From Streptomyces sp. NBC_00483 (lineage in GTDB: Bacteria; Actinomycetota; Actinomycetes; Streptomycetales; Streptomycetaceae), in NCBI RefSeq assembly GCF_036013745.1, contig NZ_CP107880.1, positions 2,108,001 to 2,172,000 of the forward strand: a stretch of 64,000 bases of DNA, read 5' to 3'. Shown here piece by piece: positions 40,459-49,288 of this stretch (the first letter of the stretch is position 1; every line of letters begins with the position of its first letter). The translations under genes and the position numbers were made by a program. The notes under the pieces are model-generated. The model had not been told where the DNA came from. It was given only the letters and a program-made list of their open reading frames with translations, and made no database searches.

Positions 40459-42054
40459 CTATGACGCCGCCGCGTCCCACAAGGTGCAGTGATGTTCGCG
40501 ATGAACGTCCGTGGAGAGGGTGATCCCGCCCACACCCGACGTCTTCAGGGACAGCACGTGTCCGGGTGTCCGCCGCTGGTCGGGCATGGCGGGCGCGCCG
40601 TCGGCCCGTGGGGTGCCGCCTCTGATGAAGGAGCCCCAGTACTGCACCATCCGGTCGGCGAGCGCCCGCTGTTCGGTATTGAGCGGGGAGTCGAGGCCGA
40701 AGTGCTTGAAGAGGTACTGCACCTCGTTGACGTGCGTGGCCCCGAAGTCGAACGTCCTGCCCGCCTCCCTGATCGACGCGAACGGCGGTGAGGTGCGGTC
40801 CGCGAACTCGTACGCATAGACGGGCGGCCTGCTCTTCGCAAGCCGCTGGTCGAGCCGGAGCGCCGGGCACGCCATGAGCTGGTCGCCCTGGGCGGCGGCG
40901 TACGCGTAGGTGGGAGACGCGTAGTCGGAGAGGGGGTAGGCGTGCAGCGCCTTCTCCCCCGTCGCCTTCCCGTATGTGTCCGTGAGCGCCTTCGGGTAGG
41001 CCTCGGCCGTGAGCGGCTTGCCCTGGCCGTCGTACGCGCCGTACGCGAAGAGTCGTCCCTCGTCCTTGTTGGCGCCGTTGAGGACGGGCACATGCGCCGA
41101 GCGGCCCCCGGTGATCGCGGCGGCCGGCTGCTCGGGCAGGAAGTCGCCTCCGGTCACCGGCGCCCAGTCGAATCCGGCCTGCGCGTCGAGGATCTCCTTG
41201 GCGGACTTGTTACGCAGGCACGCCATCGTGTCCGCCGCCGCTCCGCACCCGGCCTTCTCCGCGAACTTCGCGCCCTCCGCGACCGCCGCACCGTGTGCGC
41301 GGGCCGCGCAGTCCCCGTACGCCCCGGACTCGATGATCCCGGCGCGGAACAGGCCGCGCCCGCCCGGCGACGCGAGCTGGGTGCACACCGAGCGACCGCC
41401 CGCGGACTCGCCGGCGATCGTCACGCGGTCCCGGTCCCCGCCGAAGCTTCCGATGTTGGCGCGCACCCAGCGCAGGGCCAGCTGCTGGTCCTGGAGGCCG
41501 AAGTTGCCCGAGACGCCGTCGGAGGTCTGGCCGTCAAGGCCCGCCGCCGCCAGGAAACCCATCGCTCCCAGGCGGTAGTTGACGGTGACGACGACCGTGC
41601 CGGTGCGGCGCGCGAAGGTGTCGGGGACGATGTCGGCGCCCGCACCCGCGGTGAGCCCGCCGCCGTGCAGCCACACCATGACGGGCCGCCCCGCCGAACC
41701 GTCCGGCGCGTACACGTTCAGGTCGAGGCAGTCCTCCGTGTACGTCGGGTCCCCGTATCCGGGGTCCCAACTCGACGCCTGTACGCACCTGTTGGAGAAG
41801 TCGGTGGCGTCTCGCGCGCCCCGCCAGGACTGCGCCGGGCGCGGCTCACGCCAACGCAGCTTGCCGACGGGCGGTGCGGCGTACGGGATGCTGAGGAACT
41901 GCCGCCCCTCGCCGGTGTGTTGACCGCGCACCCAGCCGGACGCGGTGTGCGCCAGGGGGCCGTCGGGCCGTTCGGCGGCGTGCGCCGGCACCAGGGCCGC
42001 GGCGGCCAGCGCCACCACGGCCGCGAGCACCACGCGTATTCGACCGCGTCTCAT
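40459..42054 (-). CDS. Secreted type-B carboxylesterase
   Basis: 531 residues from ATG 42054 with AGAGGTGG upstream. Signal peptide MRRGRIRVVLAAVVALAAAALVPAHA with AHA cleavage. Carboxylesterase type B features: oxyanion-hole segment VMVWLHGGGL, nucleophile GESAGG and an EDCLDLNVYAP motif. Would hydrolyse esters outside the cell; natural substrate unknown. A palindrome 61 bp upstream is a candidate operator. Confidence 0.88.
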   Translation of the reverse strand: MRRGRIRVVLAAVVALAAAALVPAHAAERPDGPLAHTASGWVRGQHTGEGRQFLSIPYAAPPVGKLRWREPRPAQSWRGARDATDFSNRCVQASSWDPGYGDPTYTEDCLDLNVYAPDGSAGRPVMVWLHGGGLTAGAGADIVPDTFARRTGTVVVTVNYRLGAMGFLAAAGLDGQTSDGVSGNFGLQDQQLALRWVRANIGSFGGDRDRVTIAGESAGGRSVCTQLASPGGRGLFRAGIIESGAYGDCAARAHGAAVAEGAKFAEKAGCGAAADTMACLRNKSAKEILDAQAGFDWAPVTGGDFLPEQPAAAITGGRSAHVPVLNGANKDEGRLFAYGAYDGQGKPLTAEAYPKALTDTYGKATGEKALHAYPLSDYASPTYAYAAAQGDQLMACPALRLDQRLAKSRPPVYAYEFADRTSPPFASIREAGRTFDFGATHVNEVQYLFKHFGLDSPLNTEQRALADRMVQYWGSFIRGGTPRADGAPAMPDQRRTPGHVLSLKTSGVGGITLSTDVHREHHCTLWDAAAS

Positions 42055-42114
42055 GTCACGTCCACCTCTTCCGCCCGACCACCGCATCCGTGCGCAGCGG
42101 AAACTATGACCCAG

Positions 42115-42130
42115 GTTGACTCGTGTCAAC
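42115..42130. promoter_or_regulatory. GTTGAC-N4-GTCAAC palindrome upstream of esterase
   Basis: GTTGACTCGTGTCAAC has perfect six-base arms and lies 61 bp before the esterase start. It contains a TTGAC -35-like hexamer on both strands, so it may be an operator overlapping the promoter. Confidence 0.5.
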
Positions 42131-42149
42131 GGATTGAACGAGAAACAAA

Positions 42150-42179
42150 GAAGGCACCACCCCGTCGGGCAGTGCCTTC
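42150..42179 (-). terminator. Rho-independent terminator of thioesterase gene
   Basis: On the minus strand GAAGGCAC ... GTGCCTTC forms an eight-base perfect stem with a 14-base loop, followed by TTTGTTTCT. It starts 20 bp past the thioesterase stop. One of the few classical terminators in the window. Confidence 0.85.
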
Positions 42180-42198
42180 CTCGCGGTACGGACCCCGC

Positions 42199-42651
42199 TC
42201 AGCCGTTGGGGCGCAGCGTCCAGACCACCGTCATCTCGCCGGTGACGGCCCCGTCCTGGCGCGTGATCGCGATGGTCACCGGGAACTCGGGGCGCTCGCC
42301 CGCGTCGAGCTCGGCGACCACGTCGGCGGCCGGACGGCCGAGCGTCGCGGTGGCGGTGACCGGGCCCATCGCCAGCTTCTTGTACGCGATGTCGGCGCTC
42401 ACGGCGAGCGGCACGGCGCGCGAGAGCTGGTCGCCGAAGGCGGCGAGCACGATGGCGCCGCTCGCGGACTCGCCGAGCGTGAACATCGCTCCGGCGTGCG
42501 GTCCGCCGACGTGATTGTGGTAGTCGGCCTGGTCGGGCAGCGCGACGACCGCCTTCTCGGGCGTGGTCTCGTGGAACTCGAGGTTCAGGGTGCGGGCCAT
42601 CGGCACCGTGGCGGCGAGCATCTCGCCGATGGACATCTGATCTGCGCTCAT
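42199..42651 (-). CDS. Hotdog-fold thioesterase (PaaI/DUF4442 type)
   Basis: 150 residues. Hotdog-fold core YHNHVGGPHAGAMFTLGESASG is the acyl-CoA thioesterase helix region; VSADIAYKKLAMGPVTATATLG supplies the sheet. Likely hydrolyses acyl-CoA in the cytosol; chain specificity unknown. Single gene closed by its own terminator. Confidence 0.82.
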   Translation of the reverse strand: MSADQMSIGEMLAATVPMARTLNLEFHETTPEKAVVALPDQADYHNHVGGPHAGAMFTLGESASGAIVLAAFGDQLSRAVPLAVSADIAYKKLAMGPVTATATLGRPAADVVAELDAGERPEFPVTIAITRQDGAVTGEMTVVWTLRPNG

Positions 42652-42798
42652 GCCCGAATGTTACCCGTCGGTAGCAAGCTTGACCATCCCTTCGAACCCT
42701 TGTGGACAACCGGGAGATATCCGGCATCGGCCGACCAATCACCCGGTGTCCGGGGAAGCGGTTTGTCGATTCGGCGGCATGGCGGCGATAGTCCCTCA

Positions 42799-44112
42799 GT
42801 GACCTCTGCCGCCGCCCCCGAACCGAAGCGTCCACGCCTGCGCCCCGCATGGGCCGGGCGGAACTACACGCTGCTCTCCGTCTCGGCGGTCGTCACGACA
42901 CTGGGGGCGCACGGCGCGCTGATCGCCTCGGCGTTCGCCGTGCTCGACGCGGGCGGCGACGGCGGTGACGTGGGCCTGGTGGCCGCGGCCCGCACGCTGT
43001 TCCTGGTGGTCTTCCTGCTGGTGGGCGGCGCGGTCGCCGACCGGCTGCCGCGGCACCGTGTGATGGTCGCGGCGAACGCCCTCAACTTCCTCTCCCAGGG
43101 CGCGTTCGCGCTGCTCGTCCTCCAGGGCGACCCGAAGCTGTGGCAGATGATGGCGCTCAGCGCGCTCGGCGGCACGGGTCAGGCGTTCTTCAACCCCGCG
43201 GCCGAGGGCATGCTGATGTCCTCCGTCTCCGGGGAGCAGGCGAGCCGCGCCTTCGCCATGTTCCGGATGGGGATGTCCGGGGCGGGTGTGGGTGGCGCCG
43301 CGCTCGGCGGGGCAATGGTCGCGGCGTTCGGACCCGGCTGGGTGCTCGCCGTGGACGCGGTGGCATTCCTGGTCGCGGGCGCGCTGCGGATGTTCCTCGA
43401 CGTGCGGCACATCGCGCCGCGGGAGCCCGGCGGCGGACTGCTCGCCGACATGCGGGACGGGTGGCGGGAGGTCATCGGCCGGCCGTGGCTGTGGACGATC
43501 GTCGCCCAGTTCGCGGTCGTGGTCGCGGTGGTGGGCGCGGCCGAGTCGGTGTTCGGCCCGCTGGTGGCGCGCGACGAACTGGGCGGGGCGGGGCCGTGGG
43601 GCATCGCGCTCGGCTCGTTCGGCGTCGGCACGATCCTCGGCGGACTGCTGATGATGCGGTGGAAGCCGCGGCGGCTGCTGTTCGCGGCGACGCTCTCCGT
43701 GTTCTCCCTCGCCCTGCCGTCGGCGGCGCTCGCGGTACCCGTGCCGCTCGGCTGGCTGATCGCCGTGATGTTCGTCAGCGGCGTCACCATCGAGATATTC
43801 GGCGTCTCCTGGATCACCGCGCTGCACCAGGAGATCCCCGAGGAGAAGCTCTCCCGCGTCTCGGCCTACGACTGGTTCGGCTCGGTGGCGATGGTGCCGC
43901 TGGCCACCGCGCTCGCCGGCCCGGCGGAGTCCGCCTTCGGCCGGTCGGCCTCACTGTGGGGATGCTCGGCGCTCGTGGTCGTGGCGACGGCGGCGGTGCT
44001 GTTCGTGCCGGACGTACGGCACCTGCGGCGGCGCGGACCGGCCACCGCCGCGCCCCACGAACCGACGCTGACCGACCCCACGCTGGCCGAACCCCCGGTC
44101 ACCCCACGCTGA
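42799..44112 (+). CDS. MFS transporter (MFS_3 type)
   Basis: 437 residues from GTG 42799. Twelve helices: LLSVSAVVTTLGAHGALIASAFAVLD, DRLPRHRVMVAANALNFLSQ and NPAAEGMLMSSVSGEQASRAFAM are like multidrug or EntS-type efflux pumps. Substrate unknown. The last 14 codons including the stop are duplicated in tandem immediately downstream, so the protein tail (DPTLAEPPVTPR) is a recent mutational hot spot. Confidence 0.82.
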   Translation: MTSAAAPEPKRPRLRPAWAGRNYTLLSVSAVVTTLGAHGALIASAFAVLDAGGDGGDVGLVAAARTLFLVVFLLVGGAVADRLPRHRVMVAANALNFLSQGAFALLVLQGDPKLWQMMALSALGGTGQAFFNPAAEGMLMSSVSGEQASRAFAMFRMGMSGAGVGGAALGGAMVAAFGPGWVLAVDAVAFLVAGALRMFLDVRHIAPREPGGGLLADMRDGWREVIGRPWLWTIVAQFAVVVAVVGAAESVFGPLVARDELGGAGPWGIALGSFGVGTILGGLLMMRWKPRRLLFAATLSVFSLALPSAALAVPVPLGWLIAVMFVSGVTIEIFGVSWITALHQEIPEEKLSRVSAYDWFGSVAMVPLATALAGPAESAFGRSASLWGCSALVVVATAAVLFVPDVRHLRRRGPATAAPHEPTLTDPTLAEPPVTPR

Positions 44113-44153
44113 CCGACCCCACCCTGGCCGAGCCTCCCGTCACCCCACGCTGA
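44072..44153. repeat. 41-bp tandem duplication of MFS gene 3' end
   Basis: CCGACCCCACGCTGGCCGAA... ending CACCCCACGCTGA at 44072-44112 is repeated at 44113-44153 with four or five substitutions. Each copy ends in TGA. On the reverse strand the second copy supplies the last codons and stop of the convergent spermidine-synthase-like gene. Confidence 0.9.
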
Positions 44154-45003
44154 ACGAACCGCCCGGCGGTTCCGGCGAGGGAACCGCGTCCGCGTCCGCC
44201 ACCGGCTTCGCGTCACCGACGAATCGGCGCAGCGCGGCGCCGTGCTCCACCCGCGCGGGGAACGCGTCGCGGGCGGTGCGCCGCGCCAGCTCCGCCACCT
44301 CCAGCTCCTCGCCCGAGGCGAGCAGTACGGCGTTGCCGAACCGCCTGCCCCGCAGCACCGCCGGTTCGGCGACGAGCGCGACATTGGGGAACACCGCGGC
44401 GAACGTGGCCAGTTGGGAGCGCAGGAACGCGAAGGGCGCGCCGTCCGCGAGGTTGGCCGCGTAGGTCCCGCCGGGCCGCAGCACCCGCGCCGTCTGACGC
44501 GCGTACGCCAGGGTCGTCAGGTGCGCGGGCACCCGGGAGCCACCGAACACGTCCCCCACGAGCACGTCCACGCAGGCGTCGGGCGCCGCCTCGAGCCAGG
44601 CCCGCGCGTCGCCGCCGTGCACCACGACGCCCGCGTCGTCCGGCACCGGCAGATGTTCGGCGACGAGCGCGAGCAGCCCCCGGTCCGCCTCGACGACCTC
44701 CTGCCGCGAGCCGGGCCGGGTGGCGGCGACGTACCTGGGCAGGGTCAGCGCGCCCCCGCCCAGGTGCAGCACGTCGAGCGGCGCGCCCTCGTCGCCGAGG
44801 CAGTCGAGGACGTGGCCGAGCCGGCGCGCGTACTCGAACTCCAGGTGCGCGGGCTCGTCCAGGTCTACGTACGACTGGGGCGCCCCGTCCACCGTGAGCA
44901 GCCAGGCCCGCCGCCGGTCCACGTCGGGCAGCAGCTTGGCGGTGCCGTGGTCGACGTCGCGGGTGACGGGTATCGGCTCGGGTTCGGATGCGTTCACGTG
45001 CAC
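44140..45003 (-). CDS. Spermidine-synthase-like methyltransferase-fold protein
   Basis: 287 residues from GTG 45003 (GTG 44997 is also possible). HLEFEYARRLGHVLDCLG, LHLGGGALTLPRYVAATRPGSRQEVVEAD and DVLVGDVFGGSRVPAHLTT match the spermidine synthase/PMT fold, whose DUF-like relatives in actinobacteria lack proven polyamine activity. The usual DxxD substrate-binding residues are not obvious, so actual aminopropyl transfer is doubtful. Its stop lies in the second copy of a tandem duplication. Confidence 0.75.
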   Translation of the reverse strand: MHVNASEPEPIPVTRDVDHGTAKLLPDVDRRRAWLLTVDGAPQSYVDLDEPAHLEFEYARRLGHVLDCLGDEGAPLDVLHLGGGALTLPRYVAATRPGSRQEVVEADRGLLALVAEHLPVPDDAGVVVHGGDARAWLEAAPDACVDVLVGDVFGGSRVPAHLTTLAYARQTARVLRPGGTYAANLADGAPFAFLRSQLATFAAVFPNVALVAEPAVLRGRRFGNAVLLASGEELEVAELARRTARDAFPARVEHGAALRRFVGDAKPVADADAVPSPEPPGGSFSVG

Positions 45004-45053
45004 ATTGTGCCGTCGCGGGGCCGGAACCCGTACGGTCCCGGCCCCGCTCCTGT

Positions 45054-46226
45054 TCACTCCACGGACGTCACCGTCCCCGCCCCCACGGTCCGCCCGCCCT
45101 CACGGATCGCGAACCCGAGACCGGCCTCCAGCGGCACGTCCCGCCCCAGCTCCACCGTCATGGCGACGGTCTCGCCGGGCCGGGCAACCGCAACCTCACC
45201 GAGGTCGACGTCCCCCACGACGTCCCCCGTCCGCAGGTAGAACTGCGGCCGGTACCCGGTGGCGACAGGCGTGGAACGGCCGCCCTCCGCCGCCGACAGC
45301 ACGTACACCTGCGCCGTGAAGCGGCGCGCAGGCTTGACCGTGCCGGGCTCGGCGACGATGTGCCCGCGCCGCACCGCGTCCCGCGGCACACCGCGGAGCA
45401 GCAGCGCCACGTTGTCCCCCGCCTGCGCCTCCTCCATCGGCTTGCCGAAGGTCTCGACGCCGGTGACGACGGTCTCGACGTCATCCGCCCCGTAGACCCG
45501 CACCCGGTCGCCGACCCGCACACGGCCGCGCTCGACCGCGCCGGTCACCACCGTGCCGCGCCCGCTGATGGTCATCACGTTCTCGACGGACAACAGGAAC
45601 GGCGCGTCCACGTACCGCTCCGGCATCGGAACGTACGTGTCCACCGCGTCGAGCAGCGCCTCGATCGACGCCGTCCACCGCGGGTCCCCGTCAAGGGCCC
45701 CCAGCCCGGAGACCCGCACGACGGGCACGGAGTCGCCCCCGTACCCGTGCGCGGACAGCAGCTCGCGCACTTCGAGCTCGACCAGGTCGGTGAGCTCCTC
45801 GTCCCCCGCGTCCGCCTTGTTGATGGCGACGACGATGTGGTCGACGCCCACCTGGCGGGCGAGCAGTACGTGCTCGGCGGTCTGCGGCATGATCCCGTCG
45901 AGCGCCGAGACGACGAGGATCGCCCCGTCGAGCTGGGCGGCGCCCGTGACCATGTTCTTCACGTAGTCGGCGTGGCCCGGCATGTCCACGTGCGCGTAGT
46001 GCCGGGTGTCGGTCTCGTACTCGACGTGCGCGATGTTGATGGTGATGCCGCGCTGCGCCTCCTCGGGCGCCTTGTCGATCCGGTCGAACGGCACGAACGT
46101 GCCGGCGCCGCGCTCGGCGAGGACCTTGGTGATGGCGGCGGTGAGGGTGGTCTTGCCGTGGTCGACGTGACCCATGGTGCCGATGTTGAGGTGCGGCTTG
46201 GTGCGCACGTATGCCGTCTTGGGCAT
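45054..46226 (-). CDS. tuf3: Divergent elongation factor Tu (EF-Tu3 type)
   Basis: 390 residues, slightly short of the usual 397. GTP-binding motifs GHVDHGKT (19-26), RGITIN, DMPGH (81-85) and NKAD (136-139) are intact; the usual DCPGH cysteine is methionine, and domains II-III are clearly diverged from canonical EF-Tu. Streptomycetes carry such an extra copy; the S. ramocissimus EF-Tu3 is known to resist EF-Tu-directed antibiotics. It stands alone, not with the str operon genes. Upstream lies a structured 116-bp leader. Confidence 0.9.
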   Translation of the reverse strand: MPKTAYVRTKPHLNIGTMGHVDHGKTTLTAAITKVLAERGAGTFVPFDRIDKAPEEAQRGITINIAHVEYETDTRHYAHVDMPGHADYVKNMVTGAAQLDGAILVVSALDGIMPQTAEHVLLARQVGVDHIVVAINKADAGDEELTDLVELEVRELLSAHGYGGDSVPVVRVSGLGALDGDPRWTASIEALLDAVDTYVPMPERYVDAPFLLSVENVMTISGRGTVVTGAVERGRVRVGDRVRVYGADDVETVVTGVETFGKPMEEAQAGDNVALLLRGVPRDAVRRGHIVAEPGTVKPARRFTAQVYVLSAAEGGRSTPVATGYRPQFYLRTGDVVGDVDLGEVAVARPGETVAMTVELGRDVPLEAGLGFAIREGGRTVGAGTVTSVE

Positions 46227-46342
46227 GGCGATGAGGTCCCTTCGGGAACTTCAGGAAGCTACTGGCCTCCAAGCGGGAGGCGGGGACCCCTGAGCCGGAC
46301 CGACCCTCCCCCTGCGGGGTCCGCCGGAGTGTCCGGAGAGGG
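46227..46342. other. GC-rich structured leader before tuf3
   Basis: Gap between tuf3 and a possible short ORF. It holds CCGGAC...GTCCGG and an imperfect GACCCTCC...AGAGGGTC inverted pair that could fold in the tuf3 mRNA. No recognised riboswitch. Confidence 0.35.
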
Positions 46343-46444
46343 TCAGCTTCGCGCGCCGTCAGCTGCGGCGGCGGTCAGGAAGACGGCAGCCTGAGCTGCG
46401 TCCGCGACTGCGGACGGAGCTGCGTGGAAGGCGTGCCGGAACAT
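46343..46444 (-). CDS. Possible 33-codon ORF upstream of tuf3
   Basis: MFRHAFHAAPSAVADAAQAA and a short Ala-rich tail, with GGAGAAG 10-12 bases before the ATG. Same strand as tuf3, 116 bp upstream. Could be a leader peptide or a chance reading; composition is what random GC-rich DNA would give. Confidence 0.25.
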   Translation of the reverse strand: MFRHAFHAAPSAVADAAQAAVFLTAAAADGARS

Positions 46445-46506
46445 GTGGCAGATCTTCTCCGACGCGGCGCCCCACGTCGAACGATTTTCCGCGCCCCGTA
46501 CGGGAG

Positions 46507-47214
46507 TTACCCGCCTACGTTCTTCAGGGCCTCGCGCACCGAGAGCGGGCTGAGGGTGTCCCGGTGCGCGGCGACGAAGGACCGTACGGCGTCGGCGTCG
46601 GTCTTGGCGTATTCGCGCAGGGCCCAGCCGATCGCCTTGCGGATGAAGAAGTCGGGGTGTCCGGACTGCCGCAGGCAGTAGGCGAAGAGCCGGTCGGTGT
46701 CGGTGGCGTCCTTGTGACGGAGCTGGTGGAGGAGCGCCGTCCTGGCGACCCAGAGGTTCTCGTCCGCGATCCACGCGTCCATGTCGGCGCGCAGCTTCGG
46801 GTCGGCCGCGACGAGGCCGCCGACGATGTGCGCCGCCAGATGGTCCACGGTGTCCCACCACGGCACGGTCGTGACCAGTTCGCGCGCGACGGGCAGGAAG
46901 CCGGATGTGAGGCGTCGCACATGGCGGCGCAGGTAGTCGATTCCGAAGTAGGCGTACTCGCGCTCGGGCAGCGCCCAGCAGCGCAGTGCGACGGCGGTGA
47001 GGTCGCTCTCGTCGGGACGCGGCGTGCCGTCGAGCACGGCCTTGGTCAGCTCCCGGCGCACGGGCGAGGTGAGGCCGAGAAAGGGGGCCACGTCCTTCAT
47101 GTACGCGCGCATCTGCGCCGCCCGCTCGGGGTCGGCGGCCGCGCCGTACACCTCGGGGAGCCGGGCGAGGAGCGTGTCGGCGAGAACGCTGGCGGGCGGC
47201 GCGGTGACGGGCAC
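46507..47214 (-). CDS. AlkD-like DNA alkylation repair protein
   Basis: 235 residues from GTG 47214 with GAGGAG upstream. HEAT-like helical repeats: DVAPFLGLTSPVRREL, REYAYFGIDYLRRHVRRL, VPWWDTVDHLAAHIVGGLVAADP and DFFIRKAIGWALREYAKTDADAV match AlkD. WDTVD carries the aspartate needed for excision of bulky or positively charged N3/N7-alkylpurines. A monofunctional DNA glycosylase in the cytosol. Alternative start 15 codons earlier is less likely. Confidence 0.88.
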   Translation of the reverse strand: MPVTAPPASVLADTLLARLPEVYGAAADPERAAQMRAYMKDVAPFLGLTSPVRRELTKAVLDGTPRPDESDLTAVALRCWALPEREYAYFGIDYLRRHVRRLTSGFLPVARELVTTVPWWDTVDHLAAHIVGGLVAADPKLRADMDAWIADENLWVARTALLHQLRHKDATDTDRLFAYCLRQSGHPDFFIRKAIGWALREYAKTDADAVRSFVAAHRDTLSPLSVREALKNVGG

Positions 47215-47301
47215 GTGACGCTCCTCGCAACTGGGGCAAGAGCCGGGAAAGTGAGACACAACCTACGGCGATCTTATGCGGGGGTCGGTTAGTCTCCCCG
47301 G

Positions 47302-48021
47302 ATGTTCGAGACCGTCCCCGCCCGTCCCGCAGGGCTCGCCGCCCGCTGCGGCCAGGCGCTGCTGTCGCCGTGGTCGCGGCTTTCGCTGCTGGTGCTGCTG
47401 CTGGCCGCGGGCGCGACGTGCGTGCTGCTCTTCGAGCCGCAGCAGCTGATCACGCAGGGCTGGCCGCCGCAGGTGAACGGGGCGGCGGCGGTCGTCCTGT
47501 TCGCGGTGGCGTACGGCGTGTGCACGGTCGCGTTCGTCCCGAGACCCCTGCTCAACCTGGCGGCGGGCGCCCTGTTCGGCTCCCAGCTGGGGCTGCTCGG
47601 CGCGATCGGCGGGACGGTGCTCGGCGCCGGGCTCGCCTTCCTGCTCGGTCGGCTGCTCGGCCAGGACGCGCTGCGGCCGCTGCTGCGCGGGCGCTGGCTG
47701 AAGGCGGCGGACGGGCAGCTCAGCGAGCACGCCTTCCGGTCGATGCTCGCGGCCCGGCTCTTTCCCGGCATCCCGTTCTGGGCGGCGAACTACTGCGCGT
47801 CGATCTCCAAGATGAGCATCGTCCCGTTCCTCCTCGCCACGGCGCTCGGCTCGATCCCGAACACGGCGGCGTACGTGGTGGCGGGCGCCCGCGCCTCGAC
47901 GCCCACGTCCCCCATCTTCCTGATCGCGATGGGCTTCATCGTCGTCACGGGGTGCGCGGGCGCGGTCGTGGCGTGGTGCAAGCGCCATCAGCTGCGGAAG
48001 CGGACGTCGCAGGAGGACTGA
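47302..48021 (+). CDS. TVP38/VTT-domain membrane protein
   Basis: 239 residues, five to six hydrophobic helices. VTT core VAFVPRPLLNLAAGALFGSQLGLLGAIGGTVLGAGLAFLLGRLLG and FPGIPFWAANYCASISKMSIVPFLLATALGSIPNTAAYVVAG resembles TVP38/TMEM64 relatives of DedA. Role likely in lipid transport. ATG start follows a promoter shared with the divergent AlkD-like gene. Its last 77 bp overlap the convergent MFS gene. Confidence 0.88.
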   Translation: MFETVPARPAGLAARCGQALLSPWSRLSLLVLLLAAGATCVLLFEPQQLITQGWPPQVNGAAAVVLFAVAYGVCTVAFVPRPLLNLAAGALFGSQLGLLGAIGGTVLGAGLAFLLGRLLGQDALRPLLRGRWLKAADGQLSEHAFRSMLAARLFPGIPFWAANYCASISKMSIVPFLLATALGSIPNTAAYVVAGARASTPTSPIFLIAMGFIVVTGCAGAVVAWCKRHQLRKRTSQED

Positions 48022-49180
48022 CCGGCTCCCCCTTGAGGCCCCTGCCGAGGCGCAGCGTCACCGCGACGGAGGCCACGGCGAGCACCGTCATCGCGGTGGC
48101 GGGCGAGGTCGCCTGGGCCAGCGCGCCCGCGAGCACCGCGCCCACTCCCTGCATGGTCAGCATGCCCGCGGTGTGCAGCCCGAGGGCGTGCCCGCTCAGG
48201 CGCTCCGGGGTCAGCGCCATCAGCCGCTCTTGCAGCAGCAGGCCCGCCGAGAAGCCGACCGAGGCGAGGGCGACCGCCACCACGGCGAACGGCAGGGCGG
48301 GCCGCAGGGCGAACACCAGGTACGGGGCGGCGAGCAGCAGCCGCAGCGGTGCGGCGAGCCGGGCGCGCCACCGGGGCGGCAGGAAACGGCCGGTGAGGAT
48401 GTCCCCGGCGAGCATGCCCAGGGCGGCGCTCGCGAGCAGCACTCCCGCGTGCCCGGTGTCGTAGGGGACGAACAGCGCCTCGCAGCCGACGATCAGGCCG
48501 TTGGGCACCCACAGCGCGAGATAGACGTACCGGCGCGGGACCGAGGACCACAGGGCGGCGTTGCCGCGCATCGTCTCGCGCGGGGACGGGCGACCGGACG
48601 CGCGCGCCGGGCGCCGGGACAGTCCGCAGCGCGCGACCACCGCGGCGAGCACGTAGAGGCCTGCGCCGACGAGGAGCGTGCCGCGCGCCGACAGCACGGC
48701 GACGAGCAGGCCGCCCAGGGCGTATCCGAGGATCTGGCAGACTCCCCCGCTCATGTTGAGGACGGAGCGGCCGAGCAGATAGCCGTCGCGGGCGAGGATG
48801 TCGGTGAGCAGGCCGTAGCGGACCCCACCGCCGAGCGCCGACGGCACACCCTGGACCAGGACGAGCGCGAGGGCCGCGGCCGTCGGAAGACCGGGCGTCG
48901 CCTGCGTCGCCGTGGCGAGGCCGAGGAAGAGCGCGAGCCCGACGAGGGCGGCGCGCGGCGGCACCCGGTCCGCCGCGGAGAGCAGCGTGAGCGCGCCCAC
49001 GACCTGGGCGAGCGAGGGCCCGAACATGGCGAGCGCGGACAGCAGCGGCGATCCGGTCGAGGCGTAGACGAGCGAGCCGAGGGCGAGCCCGCTCACCGTC
49101 TGCCCGGCGACCTGGAGCGAGACGGTGGCGAAGAGAGAGGGGTATTCGGGCGTGCGGAACAGCTCCCGGTAGGTGTCCAT
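47945..49180 (-). CDS. MFS transporter
   Basis: 411 residues, twelve helices (YPSLFATVSLQVAGQTVSGLALGSLVY ... SAADRVPPRAALVG ... LSGHALGLHTAGML). Predicted efflux carrier of unknown substrate. Divergent from an ArsR-type regulator 108 bp away, which probably controls it. The C-terminal 25 codons overlap the end of the VTT gene on the other strand; its Ser/Ala/Pro/Arg tail is poorly constrained. Confidence 0.8.
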   Translation of the reverse strand: MDTYRELFRTPEYPSLFATVSLQVAGQTVSGLALGSLVYASTGSPLLSALAMFGPSLAQVVGALTLLSAADRVPPRAALVGLALFLGLATATQATPGLPTAAALALVLVQGVPSALGGGVRYGLLTDILARDGYLLGRSVLNMSGGVCQILGYALGGLLVAVLSARGTLLVGAGLYVLAAVVARCGLSRRPARASGRPSPRETMRGNAALWSSVPRRYVYLALWVPNGLIVGCEALFVPYDTGHAGVLLASAALGMLAGDILTGRFLPPRWRARLAAPLRLLLAAPYLVFALRPALPFAVVAVALASVGFSAGLLLQERLMALTPERLSGHALGLHTAGMLTMQGVGAVLAGALAQATSPATAMTVLAVASVAVTLRLGRGLKGEPVSPPATSASAADGACTTPRPRPRTP

Positions 49181-49288
49181 GAGGGGAGGCTGCGGGGCGG
49201 CGGACAGGGGGCGTTAATGTTTCGCGCACTGGCGAAACGACGGGCGCGGACGGCGGGATCGTACGGAGGCGGAGACGGGGGTGCGGCC

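Noticed and set aside
40942..42798. An N-terminal extension of the MFS gene at 42799-44112
   Set aside because: The in-frame extension is antisense to the carboxylesterase and thioesterase genes; the GTG at 42799 gives a normal MFS N-terminus.
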